Shown piece after piece: positions 48,203 to 56,201 of a stretch of DNA of 64,000 nucleotides. The position numbers were made by a program, and so were the translations under genes. The notes below the pieces were generated by a model. The model did no database searches, was not told where the DNA came from, and saw only the letters and a list, made by a program, of their open reading frames with translations. The DNA lies in NCBI RefSeq assembly GCF_016786355.1, contig NZ_JADWYX010000032.1, positions 26,746 to 90,745 on the forward strand, read 5' to 3'. This stretch comes from Frankia sp. AgB1.9. Lineage in GTDB: Bacteria > Actinomycetota > Actinomycetes > Frankiales > Frankiaceae. Position 1 is the first letter of the stretch; every line of letters begins with the position of its first letter.

Positions 48203-48589
48203 CTAGCCCGTCGGGCCGCTCGCGGCCTGGCGGCCCGTGGCCTCTCGACGTTCCAGCGCGGCCACCCGGGCCTCCAGCTCGTCGATCCGATGCTGGAGCA
48301 GCTCCACCTGCGCCTCCGCGCCCATCCGGCGCTCCGCACTGCGGCGCAGCCGCGGGGACTCCTCAGCGCGCGCCGCGACCATCGCCAGCGGTACCAGGCG
48401 CTGCGGGCCGTGCGGGCCGTCGACCAGGCGGGACGGGATGAGATCCCCGCGGTACCAGGTCCGCAGCGCCGCGCGGGACACCCCCGTGCGCGAGGAAGCC
48501 TCCTGGAGGGTCACCCAGTCGGAGTCCTCCAGTCGGGAAGCGAGTTCCAGCTCGACGTCCCACTGGTCCAGACGATCGTCCCAGCTCAA
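48203..48589 (-). CDS. Small helix-turn-helix protein with C-terminal coiled coil
   Basis: 128 residues. VTLQEASSRTGVSRAALRTWYRGDLIPSRLV (about 27-57) is a MerR/excisionase-like helix-turn-helix; the tail VELLQHRIDELEARVAALERR has heptad spacing and is probably a dimerising coiled coil. The start is uncertain: TTG 48589, four bases after GGGAGG, fits because the ATG at 48622 falls where the -10 element seems to be (TAATAG). The long frame to 48892 runs into the divergent Clp-N gene. A likely DNA-binding regulator of the divergent gene and perhaps itself; no effector domain is present. Confidence 0.78.
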   Translation of the reverse strand: MSWDDRLDQWDVELELASRLEDSDWVTLQEASSRTGVSRAALRTWYRGDLIPSRLVDGPHGPQRLVPLAMVAARAEESPRLRRSAERRMGAEAQVELLQHRIDELEARVAALERREATGRQAASGPTG

Positions 48590-48661
48590 GGCACCTCCCG
48601 GGGTCGACCCTACTATTAGCATGGTATTGACCGGGGTACCAAGCAGGGCGACGGTTGACGC
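48590..48661. promoter_or_regulatory. Divergent promoter region between HTH and Clp-N genes
   Basis: 72 bp with a sharp drop in GC. On the minus strand TTGGTA and TAATAG are 18 bases apart, a fair -35/-10 pair for the HTH gene. The same interval must hold the Clp-N promoter, with TATTGACC in its middle. The two genes are therefore probably co-regulated. Confidence 0.5.
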
Positions 48662-49822
48662 ATGTTCGAGCGATTCACCAGCCAAGCCCGCCACGTGGTC
48701 GTCCTCGCTCAGGAGGAAGCCCGCGAACTCGATCACAACTACATCGGCACCGAACACCTTCTGCTCGGGCTGCTCGCCGAGAAGGAGGGCATCGCGGCGC
48801 AGGCACTCGCGGAGGTCGGCCTGTCGCTCGAGATGACGCGGTCGCGCGTCGTCGCGGCCGTCGGCCGGGGCAAGAAACCGCTCAAGGGCCACATCCCGTT
48901 CACCCCCCGGGCCAAGAAGGTCCTGGAGAAGTCGCTACGGGAGGCGCTCGGCCTGCGGCACAACTACATCGGGACGGAACACGTCCTGCTCGGGCTGCTG
49001 GCCCTCGACGAGGGCCTGGCCGCGATCCTGCTGGCCGAGTGGAAGGTGGACAACCACGAACTACGCGCGCGGGTTCTCGGGCTGATCTCCGCCGCCGGCG
49101 CCGACCGGGCGGCCGGCATCGCGCCGGACCCGCGCCGACACCGCGCCACCGACGGAGACGGCGACCTCGGCCCGGAGGACGACCAGCCGCGCCGCACGGC
49201 GGCGGCAGCCGCCGCCCTCTCGGGCGCGACTGGCCTCGCCGGTCACGACCCGGTCGGTTCACACCACCTGGTGCTGGCCCTGCTCAGCGATCCCGACAGC
49301 GCGGCGGCCAGGACGCTGACAGACCTCGGTCTCGACCTCGCGGCCGCCCGCGACGCTCTGGCCCACGCCGACCTGACCGACACCTCCGACGAACTGCCGG
49401 AGGTGACCGGGCGGCGCGGAATGTCGCTACGCCTGACCGACTCGGCCGTCGTCGTGGAGGCAACCGACCTGCGGCTACTCGACCTGGCCCGGCTGGCCTT
49501 CGGCGCCCTGAGCAATCGCCGCGCCGCGTCGGCCCCGGATCCGACGGCCGAGGCCAGCATCGCCGCCACGGACGGCGACGCCGCAACCGAGTCGTCGCTG
49601 CGCGGGGACAATGCTGTCGCCAGCAGCCTGTCGGCGGTGTGGACGGCGTTGGCCGCCAGCCTGGTGGACATCCGGACGCGGTCCACGCCGACGGGGTCCG
49701 GGGCCACCTCGCCGGACGAAGCCGACGAGGCCGCCACCGCGGCGGACGACGACGAGCGCCCGACGGAGCTGTCGGTCAGGCCGGAGGCGGCGCCGCGACG
49801 ACGCGGACGCCAAGCTCCTTGA
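48662..49822 (+). CDS. Stand-alone Clp N-domain protein (no AAA ATPase)
   Basis: 386 residues. The first ~150 are a normal double Clp_N domain: MFERFTSQARHVVVLAQEEA, NYIGTEHLLLGLLAEKEG, then PFTPRAKKVLEKSL and NYIGTEHVLLGLLALDEG. A third, diverged copy lies at about 195-240 (GSHHLVLALLSDPDSAA). Walker motifs and the rest of ClpC are absent, so it cannot unfold proteins itself. It may compete with or deliver substrates and adaptors to ClpC; this is inference. The C-terminal ~110 residues are acidic and disordered. ATG 48662 is the natural start. Its last 47 bases overlap the 3' end of aspS on the other strand. Confidence 0.85.
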   Translation: MFERFTSQARHVVVLAQEEARELDHNYIGTEHLLLGLLAEKEGIAAQALAEVGLSLEMTRSRVVAAVGRGKKPLKGHIPFTPRAKKVLEKSLREALGLRHNYIGTEHVLLGLLALDEGLAAILLAEWKVDNHELRARVLGLISAAGADRAAGIAPDPRRHRATDGDGDLGPEDDQPRRTAAAAAALSGATGLAGHDPVGSHHLVLALLSDPDSAAARTLTDLGLDLAAARDALAHADLTDTSDELPEVTGRRGMSLRLTDSAVVVEATDLRLLDLARLAFGALSNRRAASAPDPTAEASIAATDGDAATESSLRGDNAVASSLSAVWTALAASLVDIRTRSTPTGSGATSPDEADEAATAADDDERPTELSVRPEAAPRRRGRQAP

Positions 49823-51569
49823 GCTGCCGCTCGTCGACGCGGGTCGGGGCGCCGGTCAGCGGGTCCAGGCCCGACTGGGTCTTCGGGAACGCGATGACCT
49901 CGCGGATGTTCTCCTCGCCGGCGAGGCTCGCCACCAGCCGGTCGATCCCGAACGCGAAGCCACCGTGCGGCGGTGCGCCGTAACCGAACGGGGTGAGGAA
50001 GAAGCCGAACCGGCGGTCCGCCTCCTCCCGGCTGATCCCGATCAGGTCGAAGATCCGCTGCTGCAGCTCCGGCTCGTGGATTCGGATCGAGCCGGAGCCC
50101 AGCTCCCAGCCGTTGAGCACCAGGTCATACGCCCGGCTACGGACTGCCAGCGGGTCGCTCTCCAGCTTGTCCAGGTCGTCCGGGTGCGGCCGGGTGAACG
50201 GGTGATGGCCCGGCTTGGGCCGGCCCGTCTCCTTGTCGACGCCGACGAACTGCGGGAAGTCGACGACCCAGACGAAGCGGAAGCCACCCTCGCCGGCCGG
50301 CGGGCGTCCGAGGGAGTTGCGCAGCTGGCCAAGGACCTCGCAGGCGGTCGTCCACTCGTCGGCGACCAGCAGCAGCAGGTCGCCCTCGACCGCCGCGGTC
50401 TTCTCGACGATGCCGGCCAGCTCTTCCGGAGAGAGGAACTTGGCGACCGGTGACTCGAGGGCGCCGGCCGCCCCGACCCGCATCCAGACCAGGCCCTTCG
50501 CGCCGAGCTTCTTGGCGGTGTCGGTCAGCGTGTCCAGTGCCTTGCGGTTGTGCGACGCCGAGCCACCCGGCACCCGGATGCCCTTGACGGCCCCGGCACC
50601 CGCGAAGGCCTTGAAGCCGCTGCCGGCGAAGACCTCGGTCAGCTCGACCAGCTCCATGCCGAACCGCAGGTCCGGCTTGTCGACGCCGTACCGGTCCATC
50701 GCGTGCTGCCAGGTCATCGTCTCGACCGGGGGCACCGGGCCGCCGGTGATCGCCTCGGCCGCGGCCAGCACGGCGGAGGTGATCACGTCCAGCACGTCCT
50801 GCTGGTCGACGAAGCTCATCTCCAGGTCGAGCTGGGTGAACTCGTACTGCCGGTCGGCGCGCAGGTCCTCGTCGCGCAGGCAGCGGGCGAACTGGAAGTA
50901 CCGGTCCGCGCCGCCGACCATCAGCAGTTGCTTGAACAGCTGCGGCGACTGCGGCAGCGCGTAGAAGCTGCCCGGGAACTGCCGGGACGGCACGATGAAC
51001 TCCCGCGCGCCCTCTGGCGTCGACGGCATCAGCAACGGCGTCTCGACCTCGACGAACCCCAGCGGGCTCAGCGCGGTGCGGATCGCGGTCAGCACCGTGG
51101 AACGGATCCGCAGGTTGCGCTGCATCCGCTCGCGCCGCAGGTCCAGGTAGCGGAAGGCCAGCCGGGTCGACTCTTCGACGTTGTCCGCGCGGTCGTCGAG
51201 CGGGAAAGGCGGCGGCTTGGCGACCGACAGCACCTCGACCTTGCAGTCCCGCAGCTCGACCTGGCCGGTCGCGAGAGCCTCGTTGACGGTGCCTTCCGGC
51301 CGCTCGGTCACGAGGCCGGTGATCTTCAGGACATACTCAGAGCGGACGTCGACGGTCCCGTCCACGACGCACTGCACCACGCCCGAGTAGTCCCGCAGGT
51401 CGATGAACTGCAGCGACTGGCCATGCTGGCGCCGATGCGCCACCCAGCCGCACACCGTCACGGTCTCCCCGGCATCGGCGAGCCGCGGATCCCCACACCG
51501 GTGCGACCGCATCGCGGTCTGCCGCACCTGAACCGCCCCCGGCGCGCTGTGCCCGTCTGCCGTAACCAT
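49776..51569 (-). CDS. aspS: Aspartyl-tRNA synthetase
   Basis: Class IIb synthetase charging tRNA-Asp, 597 residues. N-terminal OB-fold: GWVAHRRQHGQSLQFIDLRD. Class II motif 2 lies in FQFARCLRDEDLRADRQYEFTQLD; motif 3 is GFAFGIDRLVASL. The bacterial insertion domain is present. The His in RRQHGQ is the residue found in several non-discriminating AspRS, so this enzyme might also load tRNA-Asn; that needs a matching gatCAB. ATG 51569 is used; ATG 51515 (579 residues) fits family N-termini as well. The stop lies inside the Clp-N coding region (convergent 47-bp overlap). Confidence 0.95.
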   Translation of the reverse strand: MVTADGHSAPGAVQVRQTAMRSHRCGDPRLADAGETVTVCGWVAHRRQHGQSLQFIDLRDYSGVVQCVVDGTVDVRSEYVLKITGLVTERPEGTVNEALATGQVELRDCKVEVLSVAKPPPFPLDDRADNVEESTRLAFRYLDLRRERMQRNLRIRSTVLTAIRTALSPLGFVEVETPLLMPSTPEGAREFIVPSRQFPGSFYALPQSPQLFKQLLMVGGADRYFQFARCLRDEDLRADRQYEFTQLDLEMSFVDQQDVLDVITSAVLAAAEAITGGPVPPVETMTWQHAMDRYGVDKPDLRFGMELVELTEVFAGSGFKAFAGAGAVKGIRVPGGSASHNRKALDTLTDTAKKLGAKGLVWMRVGAAGALESPVAKFLSPEELAGIVEKTAAVEGDLLLLVADEWTTACEVLGQLRNSLGRPPAGEGGFRFVWVVDFPQFVGVDKETGRPKPGHHPFTRPHPDDLDKLESDPLAVRSRAYDLVLNGWELGSGSIRIHEPELQQRIFDLIGISREEADRRFGFFLTPFGYGAPPHGGFAFGIDRLVASLAGEENIREVIAFPKTQSGLDPLTGAPTRVDERQLKELGVRVVAAPPPA

Positions 51570-52059
51570 CGCCCTGCCGTCCCGTCCCAACCGTTTGATC
51601 TGCCCGAACGCCGCGCTCGTTCTGATCGAACGCCGCAGCCGATGGCTCCACGCGAACGCGACCACTGCCGCCACCCGAACACGGCCGTCGCCGCCCCAGA
51701 ACCACGCGGCAGCGGGCGTCGTCCCGCACATCCGCCGGGACGGCGTGCTTGCGGGACGTCAGCTCGGCGCGCGGCCTGTCGCTTTCGCGATCTCCGCTCT
51801 AGCGGTCGCTCGCTCTAGGAGTGGACAACGGTCCACCTACCTAGTCCGTCACCCTACCGGGCGTCGGACCTTCGCTCCGTCACACCCAGGCGCGGCCGAC
51901 CGGCGACGGCCCGCCTTCGCGACCCGCTCGACGGCCGCACGCCACCCATCACCAACAAGATCGCCGCTTCAGCCCTCTGGTGGTCGCTCTCGGGGAGTTC
52001 TCACGACCACTCCAGGGCCAACGGCGATCTTGGTGACGGCCGGGAGCCGTGACGGGGCG
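51570..52059. other. 490-bp intergenic region upstream of aspS
   Basis: No gene is supported. It holds element E copy 2 at 51959-52029 and, nearer aspS, a perfect inverted pair GTGGAC..GTCCAC (51821-51836, 4-base centre) flanked by repeated GCTCTAG words. That stretch probably belongs to the aspS promoter or leader. The aspS extension frame upstream of 51569 is not family-like. Confidence 0.45.
51959..52029. repeat. Dispersed hairpin element E, copy 2
   Basis: 71 bp, imperfect inverted repeat with arms beginning AAGATCGCCG and ending CGGCGATCTT. It aligns with copy 1 over its full length (shared GATCGCCG, GCCCTC, GGTGGT and CACGACCA blocks). It lies between aspS and the 3' end of the gene at 52060. 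Confidence 0.85.
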
Positions 52060-52446
52060 CTAGCGGCGCAGGGCCTTTATGAAGCGGCTTACCTCGGGGC
52101 GGATGCGGGCCGAGACGCGCAGGACCTGGGGGCCGCTGGGGGTGGCGAGCTGGACTCGGATGACGTCGCCGTGCTTCACGCCCTGGGAGGCGGTCACCTC
52201 GCGACGGTCCCAGCTGACGTCGAACCAGTCGCCCTCCCGGGGGAACGGCGCGAGGACGAGCAGCCGGCGGCTCGTCAGCACGATCCAGCGGGACAGGCCC
52301 AGCCGGTAGCCGATGAACCGCTCGGCCTTGGCGGTGATCCGCCCGCCGCCGGCCGGGTCGGTGAGCCGGCCGCGCAGCACCACCTCGGTGAACTCACCGG
52401 ACTCCAGCGGAACCTCAGGCAGGCGAGTACGGCGCGGGATGGCCAC
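52060..52446 (-). CDS. Small PH-like domain protein of unknown function
   Basis: 128 residues, probably cytoplasmic with no membrane helix. The middle IGYRLGLSRWIVLTSRRLLVLAPFP, followed by WFDVSWDRREVTA and VIRVQLATPSGPQVLRVSARIRP, has the strand pattern of a PH/GRAM-like domain with a final helix (EVSRFIKALRR). GTG 52446 leaves 141 bp to the divergent PNP gene; a GGAG lies somewhat far upstream. The much longer frame to 53319 is only the shadow of the PNP gene. Related actinobacterial proteins are annotated as hypothetical. No partner can be inferred beyond the shared promoter region. Confidence 0.68.
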   Translation of the reverse strand: MAIPRRTRLPEVPLESGEFTEVVLRGRLTDPAGGGRITAKAERFIGYRLGLSRWIVLTSRRLLVLAPFPREGDWFDVSWDRREVTASQGVKHGDVIRVQLATPSGPQVLRVSARIRPEVSRFIKALRR

Positions 52447-52575
52447 GCCGCCAGTCTGCTCCACCAGAGCCGCCGAGCGACGCCCCGACTCGGACGCCGA
52501 TCCTCCGGCCCGCCGAGTGCCGGGGCCGGGCGTGACGCCGGCCGCGTCGGCATCGTCACAGGCAGCCCTTGTCGC

Positions 52576-52581
52576 TAAAGT
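52576..52581 (+). promoter_or_regulatory. Likely -10 element of a leaderless PNP transcript
   Basis: TAAAGT lies six bases before GTG 52588 in otherwise GC-rich DNA. Transcription starting 6-7 bases after it would begin at the start codon, giving a leaderless mRNA, which is common in actinobacteria. No Shine-Dalgarno precedes the GTG. TTGTCG at 52569 is too close to be the -35. Confidence 0.5.
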
Positions 52582-52587
52582 CGGCCC

Positions 52588-53397
52588 GTGACCGAGCTCC
52601 GAGACAAACCGGACGCCGTGGCCTCCGCCGCCCGCCTCGCCGCCGCGACCGGGATCGACCGGCACGACGTCGCGGTGGTGCTCGGATCGGGCTGGAAGCC
52701 GGCCGCGGAGACCCTGGCCACCCGCGGGAAGCTGCTCGCCGAGGTGTCCTTCGCCGAGCTGGGCGGGTTCCCGGAGACGACGGTGCCGGGGCATGTGCCC
52801 ACGGTCCGCTCGGTCGAGGTCGGCGGCCGGCGGCTGCTGCTCTTCCTGGGCCGGGTGCACGCCTACGAGGGCCACGACCTGGCCCACGTCGTGCACGGGG
52901 TGCGGACGGCGTGCGCGGCGGGCGTCGAGACAGTGGTGCTGACCAACGCCGCCGGGGGGCTGCGGGCGGACATGTCCGTCGGCCAGCCGGTGCTGGTCAG
53001 CGACCACCTGAACCTGACCGGGCGTTCGCCGCTGGTCGGGCCGGCCTTCACCGACCTCACCGACGCCTACGCGCCGAAGCTGCGGGCGTTGGCCCGCGAG
53101 GTCGACCCGACCCTGGCCGAGGGTGTCTACGCGGCGCTGCCCGGACCGCACTTCGAGACGCCGGCCGAGATCCGGATGCTGCGGCTGCTGGGCGCGGACC
53201 TGGTCGGCATGTCGACCGTGCACGAGACCATCGCCGCCCGCAATGCCGGGGCGGCGGTGCTGGCGATCTCCCTGGTCACCAACCTGGCCGCGGGCATGAC
53301 CGGCGAGCCGCTGGACCACCTCGAGGTCCTGGCCGCCGGAGAGGCCGCCGCCACCCGGATGGGCACCCTGCTGGCCGAGGTCGTCTCCCGCCTCTGA
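52588..53397 (+). CDS. punA: Purine nucleoside phosphorylase
   Basis: Phosphorolysis of (deoxy)inosine and guanosine to base plus (deoxy)ribose-1-phosphate; trimeric class, 269 residues. Motifs: VVLGSGW (phosphate loop), [10 protein letters not shown] with the phosphate-binding His, [39 protein letters not shown] with the Met of the purine pocket, and [10 protein letters not shown] with the base-recognising Asn. It is followed after 32 bp by a phosphohexomutase on the same strand, an order also seen in mycobacteria (deoD-pmmB). Its product can enter pentose metabolism through the mutase and DeoC. Confidence 0.94.
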   Translation: MTELRDKPDAVASAARLAAATGIDRHDVAVVLGSGWKPAAETLATRGKLLAEVSFAELGGFPETTVPGHVPTVRSVEVGGRRLLLFLGRVHAYEGHDLAHVVHGVRTACAAGVETVVLTNAAGGLRADMSVGQPVLVSDHLNLTGRSPLVGPAFTDLTDAYAPKLRALAREVDPTLAEGVYAALPGPHFETPAEIRMLRLLGADLVGMSTVHETIAARNAGAAVLAISLVTNLAAGMTGEPLDHLEVLAAGEAAATRMGTLLAEVVSRL

Positions 53398-53429
53398 TCC
53401 ACATCAGTCCACCGGCGGCGGGAGCGGAC

Positions 53430-55223
53430 GTGCGGGAAGACGACACGGGTCAGGCGTCGGCCGGCGAGGCGGTCCGGGCCTGGCTCGCGCACGACCCCGA
53501 CGCCGCGGACCGGGCCGAGATCGAGGACCTGCTCGCGGCGGCGGCCGCCGGCGGGAAGACCGCGGTGGCCGAGCTCGCGGACCGGTTCGCCGGGTCGCTG
53601 ACGTTCGGGACCGCCGGGCTGCGCGGTCCTCTGCGTGCCGGTCCGAACGGGATGAACACCGCTGTCGTGCGCCGCGCCGCCGCCGGCCTCGCGGCCTGGC
53701 TCGACGCCACGGACGCCACGGGGACCGGGCCGAAGACGGTGGTCGTCGGGTTCGACGCCCGGCATCGCAGCGAGTCCTTCGCCCGCGACAGCGCCCGGGT
53801 GTTCGCGGGCGCCGGCCTGCGCGCGCTGGTCCTGCCTGGGCCGGTGCCGACGCCCGTGCTGGCGTTCGCCGTCCGGCACCTCGTCGCCGAGGCGGGCGTG
53901 ATGGTGACGGCCAGCCACAATCCGGCGACCGACAACGGTTACAAGGTCTATCTTGGCGGCCCGGTCGGCGCTCCCGGCCGCGGCGCGCAGCTCGTCGCGC
54001 CCGCCGACGAGCAGATCGAGGCCGCCATCGCCGCCGCTCCACCCGCCTCGGCGATCCCGCTGGCCGACACGTGGAGCCAGCTCGGCGACGAGATTGTGGC
54101 CGCCTACGTCGCCGCCGCGGCAGGCACACCGGCGGGTACGGCGCCGATCCCTGGGCCGGACCTTCGGATCGCGTACACACCGCTTCACGGGGTCGGGCTG
54201 GAGGTGCTGCGAAGGGTGTTCGCGACGGCCGGGCTGTCGGAGCTGGTCGTTGTCGCGGCGCAGGCCGAGCCCGACCCGGACTTCCCGACGGCACCGTTCC
54301 CGAACCCGGAGGAGCCCGGCGCCATGGACCTCGTCCTCGCCCTGGGCGGCGAGATCGGCGCGGACCTGGTGCTCGCGCACGACCCGGACGCTGACCGGCT
54401 CGCGGTCGCCGTCGGCCCTGGCCCGACTCGGGCTGACGAGGCCGAGCCGGGCGGCGCGCGGGTGCTGACCGGAGACGAGCTGGGCCTGCTGCTCGCCGAC
54501 GAGGCACTGCGCCACTCCCCCGGACCGGTCGCGACGACGGTGGTCAGCGCCTCGGCCCTGGGCGTGCTCGCGGCCCGCCGTGGGGCTCCCTTCACCGAGA
54601 CGCTCACCGGCTTCAAGTGGATCATGCGGGCGACCGAGGATCTGGCCTTCGGCTACGAGGAGGCCCTCGGCTACGCGGTCCGTCCCGATCTGGTCCGCGA
54701 CAAGGACGGCATCACCGCGGCCGTCGCCGTCGCCCGGCTGGCCGCCGCCGAGGCAGCCCAGGGCCGTACCCTGCTCGACCGCCTGGACGACCTGTCCCGC
54801 GAGCTCGGCGTCACCGTGACGGCCCAGGTCTCGCTCCGCGTCCCGGACCTGGCCGCGAGTACCGCCCTGACCAGCCGACTGCGGGCCGCCCCACCCACGG
54901 CCATCGGCGGCCTGCGCGTCGAGTCCATCCGGGACCTCCAGCGCCCCACCGACACCGCCCTGCCACCGTCCGACGTCCTGATCTTCACCCTGGCCGCCCG
55001 CGCCCCCCCCCCCCGCCCCCCCCCCCCCCCCCCGCCCCCGGCCCCCCCCCTAACACGCCCCGGGGCGCCGGCCGGCCCGGCCGCCCTCCGCCCCAGCGGC
55101 ACCGAGCCCAAACTAAAGATCTACCTGGAGGCCACCGCGCCGGTCGGCGCCGGCCTTGCCGCAGCCCGGGCAGCGGCCACCGCCCGCGTCAATCGCCTCG
55201 CAGCCTGGGCCAGCTCCCTGTGA
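53430..55223 (+). CDS. pmmB: Phospho-sugar mutase (PmmB type)
   Basis: Alpha-D-phosphohexomutase superfamily, 597 residues from GTG 53430 (GGGAG five bases upstream). Family motifs: FGTAGLRG near the start, the phosphoserine loop TASHNPATDNG (Ser 162), the Mg site DPDADR (318-323), the sugar loop GYEEALGY, and the phosphate-binding RPSGTEPK (554-561). It interconverts sugar 1- and 6- (or 5-) phosphates; beside PNP a phosphopentomutase role is attractive. Anomaly: residues about 525-550, just before the last motif, are a Pro/Ala insert encoded by long C runs where relatives have only a few residues. The downstream motifs remain in frame. Confidence 0.9.
   Translation: MREDDTGQASAGEAVRAWLAHDPDAADRAEIEDLLAAAAAGGKTAVAELADRFAGSLTFGTAGLRGPLRAGPNGMNTAVVRRAAAGLAAWLDATDATGTGPKTVVVGFDARHRSESFARDSARVFAGAGLRALVLPGPVPTPVLAFAVRHLVAEAGVMVTASHNPATDNGYKVYLGGPVGAPGRGAQLVAPADEQIEAAIAAAPPASAIPLADTWSQLGDEIVAAYVAAAAGTPAGTAPIPGPDLRIAYTPLHGVGLEVLRRVFATAGLSELVVVAAQAEPDPDFPTAPFPNPEEPGAMDLVLALGGEIGADLVLAHDPDADRLAVAVGPGPTRADEAEPGGARVLTGDELGLLLADEALRHSPGPVATTVVSASALGVLAARRGAPFTETLTGFKWIMRATEDLAFGYEEALGYAVRPDLVRDKDGITAAVAVARLAAAEAAQGRTLLDRLDDLSRELGVTVTAQVSLRVPDLAASTALTSRLRAAPPTAIGGLRVESIRDLQRPTDTALPPSDVLIFTLAARAPPPRPPPPPPPPAPPLTRPGAPAGPAALRPSGTEPKLKIYLEATAPVGAGLAAARAAATARVNRLAAWASSL
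55003..55050 (+). repeat. Poly-C tract inside pmmB
   Basis: Uninterrupted C runs of 12, 18, 5 and 9 bases, broken by single or double G. They encode a polyproline stretch inside the last domain of the mutase. Runs this long are unusual even here and are prone to slippage or base-calling errors. Confidence 0.9.
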
Positions 55224-55268
55224 CGGCACGAGACCCCACGTGTCCAGACGAAACGCAACCCGGCTACT

Positions 55269-55428
55269 GACCCTGGACAGGCACCTACCCGCACATCTGC
55301 GCCGGCCACGAACCACGTTCGGGAAGGCGCCCCGGCGCCTGACCAGGCAGAGCCGGGGTCCCTGCCGGATCGGCGAAGCCGATATGGGAGGTCTGCAGAG
55401 GCGCGGAGCGCCGTCTCTGGCCGCTGCC
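55269..55428. repeat. Dispersed intergenic element R, copy 3
   Basis: 160 bp between the convergent pmmB and upp genes, ending exactly at the upp stop codon. It shares GACCCTGGACA, CACGAACCACGTT, GGCGCC..GGCGCC and GGCGCGGAGCGCCG, with TCTGGCCG..TGCC at the end. Compared with copies 1 and 2 it carries an extra ~30 bp that includes a GATCGGCGAAGCCGAT hairpin. Confidence 0.82.
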
Positions 55429-56052
55429 CTAGACGGCGCCGAAGAGGCGGTCGCCCGCGTCGCCGAGGCCGGGGACGATGTAGGCGGTGTCGTTGAGGCC
55501 GTCGTCGATGGCGGCGGTGACGACGCGCAGGTCGAGGTCGCTGGCCTCCAGGGCGGCGATCCCCTCCGGTGCCGAGACGACCGAGACGACGACGATGCCG
55601 CGAGCGCCACGGCTGGCGAGCAGGCGCAGCGCGTGCAGCGCGGAGCCGCCGGTGGCGAGCATCGGGTCGAGCAGCAGCACCGGGCGATCGGTGAGGTCGG
55701 CCGGGACGGACTCCAGGTAGACGGTCGGCTGGAAGGTCTCCTCGTCGCGGGCGAGGCCGATGAAGGCGCTCACGGCGGACGGGACGAAGGCGTGCGCGGC
55801 CGGCAGCATGCCCAGGCCCGCGCGCAGCACGGGGACGACGACCGGCTCGACGGCGAGGCGCGCGCCGGTCGTCTCGGCCAGCGGCGTACGCACCGTCACC
55901 GGCACGATCGGCAGGGTGCGGGCGGCCTCGTAGACCAGCATCATCGCGAGGTCATGGAGGGCCGCTCGGAACGTCGGCCTGGAAGTGTTCTCATCGCGCA
56001 GGATGGTGAGAGCGACCGCGGCGAGCGGATGGTCGAGGACATCTACCTGCAC
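55429..56052 (-). CDS. upp: Uracil phosphoribosyltransferase
   Basis: Salvages uracil: uracil + PRPP to UMP. 207 residues, normal length. Visible are [14 protein letters not shown] at the N-terminus, [10 protein letters not shown], the PRPP-binding [13 protein letters not shown], and the C-terminal uracil-binding loop around [30 protein letters not shown] 56052 with GGGAG about nine bases upstream is chosen; the extension to 56253 lacks family sequence and enters deoC. It diverges from deoC over 149 bp. The same gene follows pmmB in mycobacteria. Confidence 0.95.
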   Translation of the reverse strand: MQVDVLDHPLAAVALTILRDENTSRPTFRAALHDLAMMLVYEAARTLPIVPVTVRTPLAETTGARLAVEPVVVPVLRAGLGMLPAAHAFVPSAVSAFIGLARDEETFQPTVYLESVPADLTDRPVLLLDPMLATGGSALHALRLLASRGARGIVVVSVVSAPEGIAALEASDLDLRVVTAAIDDGLNDTAYIVPGLGDAGDRLFGAV

Positions 56053-56201
56053 GAGAACCGCTCCCTGAAGGATGTGCCGCGCTGGCCGCGCGGCAGCCGG
56101 GCCGCGTACGCCGCGAGCCCGATGCACGTGTATCACCGCGTCCACGGACGTCAATCCACAGGGGCCTCGTCCCAGGCCGAACCACGCGGAAAGATGGGGG
56201 C

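Noticed and set aside
55003..55050. Poly-C tract as a proven phase-variation switch
   Set aside because: Downstream motifs remain in frame and similar runs at the window edge make a sequencing artefact at least as likely; kept as a finding, not as a function.
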